Source: DASYKT01 sp963718105 (GTDB lineage Bacteria > Acidobacteriota > Blastocatellia > Pyrinomonadales > Pyrinomonadaceae). From it: a stretch of DNA of 64,000 nt. Within the stretch, counting starts at the first letter, position 1. The number at the start of each line of letters is the position of its first letter. This document shows, in pieces, positions 8,036-16,343 of this stretch. The stretch lies in contig OY970352.1 of assembly GCA_963718105.1 (NCBI GenBank), positions 4,216,001 through 4,280,000 on the forward strand, in the 5' to 3' direction. The translations under genes and the position numbers were made by a program. The notes beneath the pieces are model-generated. The model worked only from the letters and a program-made list of their open reading frames with translations. It ran no database searches and was not told the origin of the DNA.

Positions 8036-9070
8036 ATGAGCAAATCAAGATCGCCATTTCTTACTTTAGTTTTTTTGATCTTTGCGGCGCTTTCCGTCCG
8101 GACTTTTGCTGTGGAGCCGAATTGGCAAGACATAGTGAACTGTAAAGACAACGGCGTTATTACCACGGAATGTAAAGATATCAGCGGTATAGCGAAGATA
8201 AGCGAAGATGGAAACACGGCTGCTTTTATCGTGGTGCGCGGGAAAGAGAGAAAATTTGGAAAGATCACGGTCAACATTAAAAACCCGCACAGCGATCTCG
8301 GGTTGGAACTTTTCCCGCTGCCCTCCGAAGTGGTCGGCGACTTGGAATCCATTTCTGCAATACCGGGGCCCGGGGGCGAATTTATTATCGTGAGCGATAA
8401 GGGCATTGCTTTTTATGTCAGGCTTACAAATAAAAACATTTTAGAGTTTAAAGGCACTATTAATTTGCCGGGATATGAAAATAAAAAGAAAGATAAAGAC
8501 TCTACCGAGATCGAAGGAGTTGCGGTTCAGAAGATAGGTGAAGAATTTGTCATAATGTGGGCGACCCGCGGCAAAAACAATATCGGGTCGAAACTTTTTC
8601 TGGCAAAACTAAATTTGGATGGCCCCCGCGTTTCCATTACCGATCAAAGTGATTACAGCTTTATTAATAAAGACAGGGCACTTTTAGGAAGTGAAGAAGT
8701 CCGCCATGTTTCCGATATCAAGATCGATACCAAAGGTAATGTTTATGTATCGTCGGCAAATGATCCGGGAAACCCCGGGCCGTTTAGTTCAGCGGTTTAC
8801 CTCATCGGCAAAGTTGCGAGAGTTAATAATAAGTACGAATTTAATAACCCGGTTCAAAATCTGGTAGCTTCCTATTACGCAGGTGATCAGCTTCCGTCTA
8901 AAACGAAAAAAATTGAAGGGCTTGAAATACTGAGCGACGGCACCTTTGTTTTCGGCACTGATGACGAAAACCATGCCGCAAAGTTGCTGGTCGTTTACAG
9001 CGCAGCCGTTCCAAACGCTTCTTTGCTAAACGCAGCGCTGCCGATTTTACGGCCGCAATTTAGTTTTTAG
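8036..9070 (+). CDS. Secreted protein, probably beta-propeller-like, unknown
   Basis: 344 residues with a clear signal peptide (MSKSRSPFLTLVFLIFAALS..TFA). Repeated beta-strand segments follow: ISGIAKISEDGNTAAFIVVR, LESISAIPGPGGEFIIVSDK, TEIEGVAVQKIGEEFVIMWA, SDIKIDTKGNVYVSSAND and IEGLEILSDGTFVFGTDDEN. This spacing is typical of a propeller of the esterase-like or SdiA-regulated type, but no catalytic motif can be named. It converges on purM with a 27-nt gap. Confidence 0.75.
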   Translation: MSKSRSPFLTLVFLIFAALSVRTFAVEPNWQDIVNCKDNGVITTECKDISGIAKISEDGNTAAFIVVRGKERKFGKITVNIKNPHSDLGLELFPLPSEVVGDLESISAIPGPGGEFIIVSDKGIAFYVRLTNKNILEFKGTINLPGYENKKKDKDSTEIEGVAVQKIGEEFVIMWATRGKNNIGSKLFLAKLNLDGPRVSITDQSDYSFINKDRALLGSEEVRHVSDIKIDTKGNVYVSSANDPGNPGPFSSAVYLIGKVARVNNKYEFNNPVQNLVASYYAGDQLPSKTKKIEGLEILSDGTFVFGTDDENHAAKLLVVYSAAVPNASLLNAALPILRPQFSF

Positions 9071-9097
9071 AGTGATTGCTGCAAAACTATCCGGTTT

Positions 9098-10123
9098 TCA
9101 CACAATTATCACTTCTTTAGCTCCTTCAACTACGCGGCCGATCTCTTTACACTCATCGCCGAGGTGTTCGCAGATCGCCGCCTTATCTTCCTCCGCGCAC
9201 ACTATCACCATGCCGACGCCCATATTGAAAGTGCGAAACATTTCCTTGTCTTCGACATTACCTAAGCTTTGCATCACGCCATAGATCGGAAGTTCGGTCC
9301 AGGTGCCGCGTTTTATTTCCACCGAAACGCCGTCCGGTAAAATGCGCGGGATATTTTCCAGCAGGCCGCCGCCGGTGATGTGCGCCAGGCCTTTGATCTT
9401 GCCGCTATCTAATAAGCCATCCAAATCTTTTAAGTAACTGCGATGCGGTTTTAATAAAATTTCGCCGAGCGTCTGATCAAATCCATCAAGCTTTATATTC
9501 AAAGAGTATCCGCCGACCTCAAACAATAACTTTCGCGCCAGCGAATAACCGTTGGTATGCAGCCCATTCGCGGGCAGCGCTAAAACCACATCGCCCGCTT
9601 TGATATTTCGCCCGTCGATCACTTTTTGTTTATCGACCACGCCGACGATAAACCCCGCCACGTCATATTCGCCGTCGGCATAAAAGCCCGGCATCTCTGC
9701 CGTCTCGCCGCCCAGCAGCACACAGCCGTTCTGCTTGCAGCCGATCGCCATGCCCTCTACGACCGAAGCAGTTACTTCGGGCAAGACCACGCCGCAGGCA
9801 AAATAATCCATAAAAAACAGCGGCCGCGCGCCCTGCACCAGGATGTCGTTGACGCAGTGATTGACCAGGTCTTGCCCGACCGTATCGTGCACGCCTGACA
9901 TAAAAGCGATCTTCAGTTTGGTGCCGACGCCGTCCGCCGAAGCCACCAGCACCGGCTCCGCCATACCGGGAAACGCGGCGGAAAACATCCCGCCAAAACT
10001 GCCGATGTCCGTCAGCGTTCGCTCGTTAAAGGTCGCTTTTGCAAAATCACGGATCTTTGCCACCGCTAGATTGGCGTTGTCTATTGAGACACCGGCGTCA
10101 CTATATGAAATGGGTTTCGACAT
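9098..10123 (-). CDS. purM: Phosphoribosylformylglycinamidine cyclo-ligase (AIR synthase)
   Basis: Fifth step of purine synthesis: ATP-dependent closure of FGAM to AIR. The product is 341 residues with the family landmarks SYSDAGVSIDNAN, VASADGVGTKLKIA (ATP-binding loop), DILVQGARPLFFMDYF, LLGGETAEMPGFY and GLAHITGGGLLENIPR. It begins 3 nt after the nat stop and is likely co-transcribed with nat. purN, its usual partner, is on the same strand but separated by the TA patch. Confidence 0.98.
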   Translation of the reverse strand: MSKPISYSDAGVSIDNANLAVAKIRDFAKATFNERTLTDIGSFGGMFSAAFPGMAEPVLVASADGVGTKLKIAFMSGVHDTVGQDLVNHCVNDILVQGARPLFFMDYFACGVVLPEVTASVVEGMAIGCKQNGCVLLGGETAEMPGFYADGEYDVAGFIVGVVDKQKVIDGRNIKAGDVVLALPANGLHTNGYSLARKLLFEVGGYSLNIKLDGFDQTLGEILLKPHRSYLKDLDGLLDSGKIKGLAHITGGGLLENIPRILPDGVSVEIKRGTWTELPIYGVMQSLGNVEDKEMFRTFNMGVGMVIVCAEEDKAAICEHLGDECKEIGRVVEGAKEVIIV

Positions 10124-10126
10124 AAT

Positions 10127-10909
10127 TTAGTTTAAGGGCGCGATATTAAATTCGCGTTTTAAGATCTCGTTGAATTGATCTTCCGATGTGACCGGCGTTT
10201 CGCTTCTTTCGCCGTTCGTTGTCTCGATAAATTTATCGCCGGTCAGTGTTTTGCGCCCTGTGCCGGTCATCAGCGAGCAGACCTTGTTTTTCATAAAATG
10301 TGATTCGGGCGAGGTCTGATGAAAATTGCACATGCCCAAGTACTGCGAAAGCTCGCGCGCCGCGGCGGTAAAAATATATTCTCCGCTCCAGCTCTCGCCG
10401 TCTTTCTTTTCGACTAAAAAATACTCGCCGCCTTCGTAGTTGTACTTTCCTATCCGGTAAGTTCCGGTCTTATCTTCCTGTTCAATATCTAAAACAAGCT
10501 TTAATGGTTCGGTAATAAAACCTCCGAAACCGACATCGGCCAAATACTCTTCATCACCGGCTTTAACGATGATCGCCATGTGATCGTATTCCGGGCTGAA
10601 ATTTCCATCGCCGCCCACGCGGGCCGAAACCATTTTTGTTTCATAGCCCAAACCCTTTAGCAGCGCATTAAAAAGCCCGTTAAGTTCGTAACAAAATCCG
10701 CCGCGGTTTTCGCCTACTATTTTCCGGTAAAACGAATCTGTATCTAAAGCGATGGGCCGTTTCCAATGTATATCCAGATTTTCAAATGGAACGTGCAGCA
10801 AATGCTGCCGCTGTAAAAACCTGAGAGTTTCCGCCGTACGCGCCGGCGATCCCGCGTCTGCCTCTACTCCCTGCGCTCCTATTCTTTGTAAATATTTTTT
10901 TATGTCCAT
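10127..10909 (-). CDS. nat: Arylamine N-acetyltransferase
   Basis: Transfers acetyl from acetyl-CoA to arylamines or hydrazines. The 260-residue product shows the Cys-His-Asp triad: C73 in RGGFCYELNG, H110 in YDHMAIIV and D125 in LADVGFGG. The N-terminal LHVPFENLDIHWKRPI segment is also typical. It is the first gene of a two-gene unit with purM, a pairing I cannot explain functionally. The physiological substrate cannot be read from sequence. Confidence 0.95.
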   Translation of the reverse strand: MDIKKYLQRIGAQGVEADAGSPARTAETLRFLQRQHLLHVPFENLDIHWKRPIALDTDSFYRKIVGENRGGFCYELNGLFNALLKGLGYETKMVSARVGGDGNFSPEYDHMAIIVKAGDEEYLADVGFGGFITEPLKLVLDIEQEDKTGTYRIGKYNYEGGEYFLVEKKDGESWSGEYIFTAAARELSQYLGMCNFHQTSPESHFMKNKVCSLMTGTGRKTLTGDKFIETTNGERSETPVTSEDQFNEILKREFNIAPLN

Positions 10910-11059
10910 TCTTTCGTTTCATAGAGTATACTTTCAAAAAAAAGGTTATACCAAACCACTCTTTTCAGAAATGGCCGGTAAGAAGCCGTAAAGAAATTGA
11001 GGCCGTATAATCCGAACTTCGGTGTTTTCCACGACCAACTTTTAAAAAGGAGATTTTAA

Positions 11060-11713
11060 ATGGTAGACATAGCGGATATGCCCACAGGCATCGATGTTTC
11101 GAAATTTCAAGGCAGCGTCAACTGGCAGGATGTTAAAACCGGTGGATTTTCTTTTGGTTTTGCCCGCGCCATTGACGACGCGACCGGAACGACCGCCGAT
11201 CCTGAGTTTGCGCATAATTGGCAGGGGATGAGTGACAGCGGTATTCTTCGCGGGGCCTATTATTTTCTGCGCGCGAGCAGAAACATGACTGACGCCGCCA
11301 ACCTGTTCGTTTCGATCGTAGGGCAACCCGCGCCCGGCGATCTGCCGCCCGTTCTCGACGTCGAAACGGCTGACGGTGAAAGCGCCGATACCGTGCTTAA
11401 TGCTATCGGGCAGTGGATGGACATTGTCGAAGCCGCCTTGAACCGCCAGATCATAATTTATACTTACACGCCTTTTTGGGAAAATACGCTTGGCAATTCC
11501 ACCCGTTTCAGCAGCCGAGCGCTTTGGATCGCGCAATATACCAGCGCGCCGCAGCCCAATTTCCCCAGCGCGTTTCCGGCCTATTCTTTCTGGCAATATA
11601 GCGAAACCGGTACTGTCCCCGGTATTTCAGGACAGGTCGATATGGACCGCTTCAATGGCTCGATGGAGGGCCTTAGGGCTTTTGCCGGTTTTCCCGCCGA
11701 TCCGGCCAGTTAA
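11060..11713 (+). CDS. GH25 (Chalaropsis-type) muramidase without signal peptide
   Basis: Peptidoglycan hydrolase cleaving the MurNAc-GlcNAc bond. The 217-residue product is a single GH25 barrel: GIDVSKFQGSVNW at 10-22 (first catalytic Asp), RGAYYFLRASRN, and LPPVLDVETADG around 95-106, carrying the Asp/Glu pair, then ALWIAQYT and YSFWQYSETGTVPGISGQVD. AAGGAG sits 9 nt before the ATG. No signal peptide or anchor is visible, unusual for a wall hydrolase. It may leave by another export route or by lysis. Confidence 0.92.
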   Translation: MVDIADMPTGIDVSKFQGSVNWQDVKTGGFSFGFARAIDDATGTTADPEFAHNWQGMSDSGILRGAYYFLRASRNMTDAANLFVSIVGQPAPGDLPPVLDVETADGESADTVLNAIGQWMDIVEAALNRQIIIYTYTPFWENTLGNSTRFSSRALWIAQYTSAPQPNFPSAFPAYSFWQYSETGTVPGISGQVDMDRFNGSMEGLRAFAGFPADPAS

Positions 11714-11747
11714 CCTGGGAGCGCCGGTGTCCCGCCGGCGCTCCTGG
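11714..11747. repeat. GC-rich hairpin after the GH25 gene
   Basis: GGAGCGCCGG (11718-11727) pairs with CCGGCGCTCC (11735-11744) across a 7-nt loop, directly after the stop codon. The wording (CTGGGAGCGCCGG..) matches the outer arms of the larger repeats at 24424, 56480 and 63083, so it is probably a minimal copy of that family. No T-tract follows, so intrinsic termination is doubtful. Confidence 0.55.
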
Positions 11748-11920
11748 ATTTACTTCGATAAATGATTTTGCGGCTTTACTAATACTTTAGAGGTAAAGCC
11801 TTCGTGTTATTTGTGTAGTTAGCGGCTAAGTAAGGAATCTGCTGTTACCACGCGGAACCCAATTGACTTGCGCCCTGAGCGCGTTTAGCATTTTAATTAT
11901 CTGAAACAACTGAAAAAACT

Positions 11921-12307
11921 ATGAGTTTCACATTTATCGATTCAGGTTCACCGAACAACGAGATCCATACCAACGTATGGAATTGGAAGCCGACGCTTGA
12001 GATCATCAAGGATCTGGATGTGATAGGAGAGATGCGCGCCCGGCAGATGCAGTACAACGCTACCGGTTTTACCGTAACGGCTGAGGAAGCGCAGCTACTG
12101 GGCAACGGCATCCGCGACAAGTACCTTTCAAAAATGAAAACGGAAGACCGCGTGCGGACGGACCTTTCCATCACCAGTGAGCCTGATGACGGCACCCTTT
12201 ATCGCGGTGACGATGCCGATTCATGGAAAAATTACGGCGCGACCTACGGCTGGCTCAAAGAATTTTCCGATTTTTGCTTGAATTCTAAGGGTTTTCAAAT
12301 TTTCTAA
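11921..12307 (+). CDS. Conserved-looking hypothetical protein, unknown
   Basis: 128 residues, MSFTFIDSGSPNNEIHTNVW onward, acidic and soluble, with no signal peptide or membrane helix. Segments such as WNWKPTLEIIKDLDVIGEMR suggest a helical fold. It is 20 nt upstream of the likely start of the DUF445 gene and on the same strand, so the two may be co-transcribed. I recognise no family. Confidence 0.6.
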   Translation: MSFTFIDSGSPNNEIHTNVWNWKPTLEIIKDLDVIGEMRARQMQYNATGFTVTAEEAQLLGNGIRDKYLSKMKTEDRVRTDLSITSEPDDGTLYRGDDADSWKNYGATYGWLKEFSDFCLNSKGFQIF

Positions 12308-12381
12308 TAGCACAAGGGGTAACGGCAATAGATTCTTTCTGGCAGCAAATAATCGCTCTTTTCGAATGGTACCCGTTTCAG

Positions 12382-13947
12382 TTGGGGGCGATGATATTGG
12401 TCGCCACGCTGCACGGCTACGGCGCGGCCTGGCTGGCCGTGCGGATGCTTTTCCGGCCCTATCAGGCGGTTAAACTCTTTGGTATCACCATTTTCCCGCA
12501 GGGAATGATCCCGCGCCACCGCGACCGCCTGGCCGCCGCGATAGGCCGCGCGGTCGGAAACGAACTGGTGTCGCAGGATACGCTGGTCGACGCTCTTTTC
12601 AGCACCGATTTTTTTCAGCGCAAAATTTCCGGCCTGGTCAATTCCTACGTGGACGAACTGGTCCACCAGGACCTTCCGTCGGTGATCGAAACGCTGCCGC
12701 CGCACGCCCGCGAAGTCCTGCTGGAAACGGTTGCGTCTTTGCAGCATCACATCGCCGGTTACATCACCGAAAATCTGAAAAGCGAGGAAACCGCCGGGTC
12801 GCTTGATAAATTTGTCGGCGAACAGCTAAACAATCTGCTCTCGCAGCGGGTTTCTCAGGTTGTCGACGAAGAAACTTTCACCCAGATCCACTCTTTCCTC
12901 GAACAGCGCCTGCGCGGTGTGCTGAGCGAAAAAGCCTTGAAAGAAAAAGTGCGCGAGTTCGTCAACATGCAGGTCGATGAACTTGCGCTGAGCGAGATAC
13001 CTTTGCGTGATATGGTGGCGCCCGAGGCGGCGGATTTTGTTAAAGAACGCCTGAAGGGGCAGGTACAGCCGATCGTGCACCATCTGGCGGAGATCGCTAC
13101 GCAGGAAAACACGCGCGACCGGATCGGCTCACTCGTCAAAACCGAGATCAACGATTATTACAACCAGCTTTCCTTCTTTCAGAAATTTTTTGTCTCGCGC
13201 GACAAGATAAATCGCGAAGTCGATAATCTCGTCAATAACTCTTTGCCGAAAAAGGTCGATGATTTCCTGCGCGGCGAAGTTTTCGCTGACGAGGCCGAAG
13301 GATTTTTATCCTCAGCGATCGATAGCGTGCTTTCACGTCCTTTACCCGCACTCACCGGGCAGATAGCTCCGGAAAAGCTCGACGAATTAAAAGGACAGAT
13401 CTCAGACGCGATCCTGAAAATGGTGGAAAGCCAGGATATGCAAACTTCGCTCTCCGCTTATTTGAGCGATATGCTCTACAATATCCGGCCGCATTCGCTC
13501 AAGGCCATTGCCGAACGCGTTCATCCCGAAGCGACCGAGAAACTGCGCGGCATCCTGGTCAGCGGATTACTCGGCCTGCTCCAGCGCGACGAAACGCTGC
13601 GCATGGTAAACGCCACCGTCGCCAATCAGATCGAGCATTTTCTCATCATGCCGATCGGAAAACTCTCTGACCGCATTCCGGAAGACGCGCTGCGCCGCGC
13701 GGCCGATGCGCTGACCGAAAGCATTGTCGCCGCCGCCAGGGAAAAACTTCCGGCGGCCATTGCCGAGCTTGATATCGGCAATATCGTGCGGGAAAAGGTC
13801 GACGCCTATCCGCTCGAAAAACTCGAGGAACTGGTGCTCTCCGTCGCCCGTGAACACCTGCGCAAAATAGAGCTCTGCGGCCTCGTCCTCGGCTTTATCA
13901 TCGGCGCCGTCCAGGCGGTCTTTGTCTATTTCACCTTCGTTAAGTAA
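12382..13947 (+). CDS. DUF445 family membrane protein (YheB-like)
   Basis: 521 residues from TTG 12382. An N-terminal helix runs into the family motif GYGAAWLAVRMLFRPY, then FGITIFPQGMIPRHRDRLAAAIG, long amphipathic helical repeats (VSQDTLVDALFSTDFFQRKI and similar), and a C-terminal helix LCGLVLGFIIGAVQAVFVYF. The architecture, two terminal membrane helices around a long coiled domain, is that of DUF445; function is unknown. The frame stays open upstream. AAGGGG at 12314-12319 lies 8 nt before an ATA codon at 12328, which would add IDSFWQQIIALFEWYPFQ. No SD precedes the TTG. Confidence 0.85.
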   Translation: MGAMILVATLHGYGAAWLAVRMLFRPYQAVKLFGITIFPQGMIPRHRDRLAAAIGRAVGNELVSQDTLVDALFSTDFFQRKISGLVNSYVDELVHQDLPSVIETLPPHAREVLLETVASLQHHIAGYITENLKSEETAGSLDKFVGEQLNNLLSQRVSQVVDEETFTQIHSFLEQRLRGVLSEKALKEKVREFVNMQVDELALSEIPLRDMVAPEAADFVKERLKGQVQPIVHHLAEIATQENTRDRIGSLVKTEINDYYNQLSFFQKFFVSRDKINREVDNLVNNSLPKKVDDFLRGEVFADEAEGFLSSAIDSVLSRPLPALTGQIAPEKLDELKGQISDAILKMVESQDMQTSLSAYLSDMLYNIRPHSLKAIAERVHPEATEKLRGILVSGLLGLLQRDETLRMVNATVANQIEHFLIMPIGKLSDRIPEDALRRAADALTESIVAAAREKLPAAIAELDIGNIVREKVDAYPLEKLEELVLSVAREHLRKIELCGLVLGFIIGAVQAVFVYFTFVK

Positions 13948-14108
13948 TTTTCAGCTCTTGCGTTCTCGGCGTAAACTCTTGCGCCCTCTGCGTTTAAATC
14001 CATCTAAATACAAGGCTCGCGAACAAAACAAAGAAAATCTGAACTTTCTTTGTTTCCGGCTCGTTCACAATATTGGCTACTTTTCCTTGGATACCCTGGA
14101 GGCACAAA

Positions 14109-14807
14109 ATGAAGAAACTAGCATTTTTAATATTCATCGTCGCTATCGCTATAGGTATTAGCCTGGCCTACGCGACCGGTAATGTAAGCAACGCGAACTC
14201 GTGGATGACCTTTAAATTCGACCGCGGGGTCAAAGGCTCCGGCGTGATCAAGACCGAAACTCGTGAATTACCGAAATTCAGCGCGGTCGATTTCGGCGGC
14301 GCTATCGAAATGGAGATCGTCGCGCAGAAAGATCAAAGAGTTGAGATCGAGGCGGATGACAATATCCTTCCTTTGATCACCACCGAGGTTAAAGGCGGCA
14401 CTCTTTATATCTCAAACCAGCAAAGGATCAATTGGCACAGCAAGGTCAAAGTGCGCATCAGCGTGACGGACCTAAACTCGCTTAACGTTTCGGGCGCGTC
14501 CAAAGCGAACGCGTCAAATATCAAGTGTGATAATTTCAAACTCGATGTCAGCGGCGCTTCGAAGATCAAGCTTGACGGCGAAACAAACAACCTCAGCGTG
14601 GAGGCCAGCGGGGCCAGCCGCGTCGAAGCGAGTGACCTGAAAGCCGTTAAAGCTACGGCAGACGCCAGCGGCGCCAGCAAGATCTATGTGAACGCCACGG
14701 AGAGCGTCGAAGCGGATGCTTCCGGCGCCAGCGGCATCAGTTACTCGGGCAATCCGAAAAATGTTAAGAAGAATGCTTCCGGCGCAAGTTCCGTAAGCTC
14801 GAACTAG
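14109..14807 (+). CDS. DUF2807 (GIN-domain) secreted protein with SGAS repeats
   Basis: 232 residues from ATG 14109, chosen because GGAGG (14098-14102) lies 6 nt upstream. The signal peptide is MKKLAFLIFIVAIAIGISLAYA. The rest matches the putative auto-transporter adhesin head GIN domain: FSAVDFGGAIEMEIVAQKDQ, VEIEADDNILPLITTEVKGG, LYISNQQ. Six regularly spaced SGAS units follow (LNVSGASKANAS, LDVSGASKIKLD, VEASGASRVEAS, ADASGASKIYVN and two more), one per turn of a right-handed beta-helix. A terminator follows. Its role is unknown, probably periplasmic or surface. Confidence 0.9.
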   Translation: MKKLAFLIFIVAIAIGISLAYATGNVSNANSWMTFKFDRGVKGSGVIKTETRELPKFSAVDFGGAIEMEIVAQKDQRVEIEADDNILPLITTEVKGGTLYISNQQRINWHSKVKVRISVTDLNSLNVSGASKANASNIKCDNFKLDVSGASKIKLDGETNNLSVEASGASRVEASDLKAVKATADASGASKIYVNATESVEADASGASGISYSGNPKNVKKNASGASSVSSN

Positions 14808-14833
14808 GCATTATTAGGATCGTGGTTTACCAG

Positions 14834-14865
14834 AAGGCTCAGCTCGAAAGCTGGGCCTTTTTATT
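14834..14865 (+). terminator. Intrinsic terminator of the DUF2807 gene
   Basis: AAGGCTCAGCT, loop CGAA, AGCTGGGCCTT, then TTTATTT. The 11-bp stem has one mismatch and is followed by a T-rich tract, 27 nt after the stop codon. Confidence 0.85.
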
Positions 14866-14979
14866 TGTCCTTTAATAGCCTGCCTGTTAAGAATTCTTTA
14901 TTCGTGTTATTTGTGTAATCAGTGGCTAACAATTAGTGCGTGCTTTTGTTTTGGCAAAGCCGGACTGCGATTAAAAAAT

Positions 14980-15432
14980 ATGTCTGTAATGAATTGTATT
15001 TTCTGCCGGATAGTGGCCGGCGAAGCCGAATCGAGCAAGGTCTACGAGGACGACCGCATTCTCGCCTTTATGGATATTCAGCCGGTGCGCCCGGGGCAGG
15101 TCCTGGTGATTCCAAAGGAACACATCGACCATTTCTCGGACATCCCCGATGATCTGGCCCTGGGGATCTATTCGCTTACCCACAAGCTCTCCCGCGCCAT
15201 GCGGAACGCGCTTGCGCCCCAGCGGGTAGGCCTGGTCGTCCACGGCTATGGAGTTTCTCACGCGCACATGGTGATCGTGCCGCAGCATGACGAAAACGAT
15301 ATCACCAGCGGAAGGATGGCGGAAATAAAAGACGGCAAAGTGATATTTACGGTCGGGAATTTACCTGTTGTCCCGCGCGAAGAGCTTGACGCAACCGCGG
15401 GCCGCTTGCGCCCACACTTATCTCTATCTTAA
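14980..15432 (+). CDS. HIT-family nucleotide-binding protein
   Basis: 150 residues from ATG 14980 (MSVMNCIFCRIVAGEAESSK); a second ATG at 14989 is nearly as good. The family features are the N-terminal CIFC pair, FMDIQPVRPGQVLVIPKEH, and the C-terminal histidine motif. That motif reads GVSHAHMVIVPQH. Compared with the H-x-H-x-H-x-x consensus, the first two histidines, including the nucleophile, are kept and the third is Val. HIT proteins hydrolyse or transfer nucleoside phosphates; the substrate cannot be told. Longer upstream starts in this frame lack an SD. Confidence 0.9.
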   Translation: MSVMNCIFCRIVAGEAESSKVYEDDRILAFMDIQPVRPGQVLVIPKEHIDHFSDIPDDLALGIYSLTHKLSRAMRNALAPQRVGLVVHGYGVSHAHMVIVPQHDENDITSGRMAEIKDGKVIFTVGNLPVVPREELDATAGRLRPHLSLS

Positions 15433-15563
15433 ATTGCCACTAGCTTTAGCTAGTGGTTAACGTCAAAAAATAAAATAGGGCTTTAGCCCAACCTAAATGA
15501 ACTGGGCTAAAGCCCAGTCGTAAGAGTCATTTTTGCATCTACTAGCTAAAGCTAGTGGCAATT
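15432..15563. repeat. Nested palindrome (CTAGCTTTAGCTAG / GGGCTTTAGCCC)
   Basis: Outer arms of about 22 bp (AATTGCCACTAGCTTTAGCT... with its complement ending AGCTAGTGGCAATT) enclose two smaller palindromes, GGGCTTTAGCCC and TGGGCTAAAGCCCA. It starts on the last base of the HIT gene and fills most of the gap to the next gene. Each arm is itself close to palindromic, so several alternative foldings exist. It looks like a REP or MITE-like element without coding capacity. Confidence 0.75.
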
Positions 15564-15649
15564 GATAGACTTCCCTGGTATTACTTTTTTTTGGTCTTAA
15601 CCTGAAACCCGGGCCTATTTCGGCCGTAAAATAGCAGTAAAATAAAATC

Positions 15650-16252
15650 ATGAAAAAAACAATATTGATCTTGACTCTCTGTTTTTTGGTTTTTAATACA
15701 GCAATGGCGCAGGAACAAACCAAAGCTGCTCCGGCTGCAACTCCAACACCTGCTGCCGGTGCTCTTGCCGTCGTAGGAATGTCACCGGCTGCCGACCCGG
15801 CCGATGTTTCATCGCTCGACGCGATAATGAAAGCAGTTTACGACGTGATCTCCGGCGACGCCGGCCATCCGCGTAACTGGGACCGCTTCCGGTCGCTGTT
15901 TTACCCGGGCGCACGCTTAATTCCTTCGGGCAAAAATCGGAAAACGGGTATTACCGGTGCGGATACATTAACTCCCGATGCCTACATTGAACGCGCCTCG
16001 CCATTCTTCGCCAAGGAAGGCTTTTACGAAAACGAGATCGCGCGTAAAACAGAAACGTACGGCAATATCACCCACGTTTTTTCGACCTACGCTTCTTATC
16101 ACAGCAAGAAGGACGAGAAGCCCTTTGCCCGCGGCATCAATAGCTTTCAATTGTTGTACGACGGTAAGCGTTGGTGGGTCATTACGATCTATTGGCAAGG
16201 GGAAACACCGGATAATCTGATCCCGGAAAAATATCTCAAGAACGGAAATTGA
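15650..16252 (+). CDS. Secreted NTF2/SnoaL-like protein
   Basis: 200 residues with a signal peptide (MKKTILILTLCFLVFNTAMA) and an Ala/Pro linker. A domain from about 60 onward (IMKAVYDVISGDAGHPRNWD, RFRSLFYPGARLIP, FYENEIARKTETYGNITHVF, INSFQLLYDGKRWWVITIYW) has the cone-fold pattern of the SnoaL/DUF4440 superfamily. Members act as isomerases, cyclases or binding proteins, and the exact function cannot be assigned. A related but different protein is encoded at 38083-38604. Confidence 0.8.
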   Translation: MKKTILILTLCFLVFNTAMAQEQTKAAPAATPTPAAGALAVVGMSPAADPADVSSLDAIMKAVYDVISGDAGHPRNWDRFRSLFYPGARLIPSGKNRKTGITGADTLTPDAYIERASPFFAKEGFYENEIARKTETYGNITHVFSTYASYHSKKDEKPFARGINSFQLLYDGKRWWVITIYWQGETPDNLIPEKYLKNGN

Positions 16253-16261
16253 TCCGTTTGA

Positions 16262-16335
16262 ATTAACCACAAAGACACTAAGCTCACGAAGATTGTTTCA
16301 GTTTTCTTCATGAGCTTAGTGTCTTTGTGGTTAAT
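16262..16335. repeat. Long near-perfect hairpin (AACCACAAAGACACTAAG)
   Basis: ATTAACCACAAAGACACTAA at the left pairs with its complement ending TTGTGGTTAAT at the right. The stem is about 30 bp with one mismatch, around a roughly 13-nt loop. It fills the whole gap between the NTF2-like gene and the SRPBCC gene and ends 8 nt before the latter's ATG, so a transcript crossing it would fold the leader. Same wording family as 3217-3297. Confidence 0.8.
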
Positions 16336-16343
16336 ATATCTTT

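Noticed and set aside
14911..14980. Longer HIT protein with 23 extra N-terminal residues
   Set aside because: The extension (MCNQWLTISACFCFGKAG) has no SD and no match to HIT N-termini; ATG 14980 puts the CIFC motif at the usual place.
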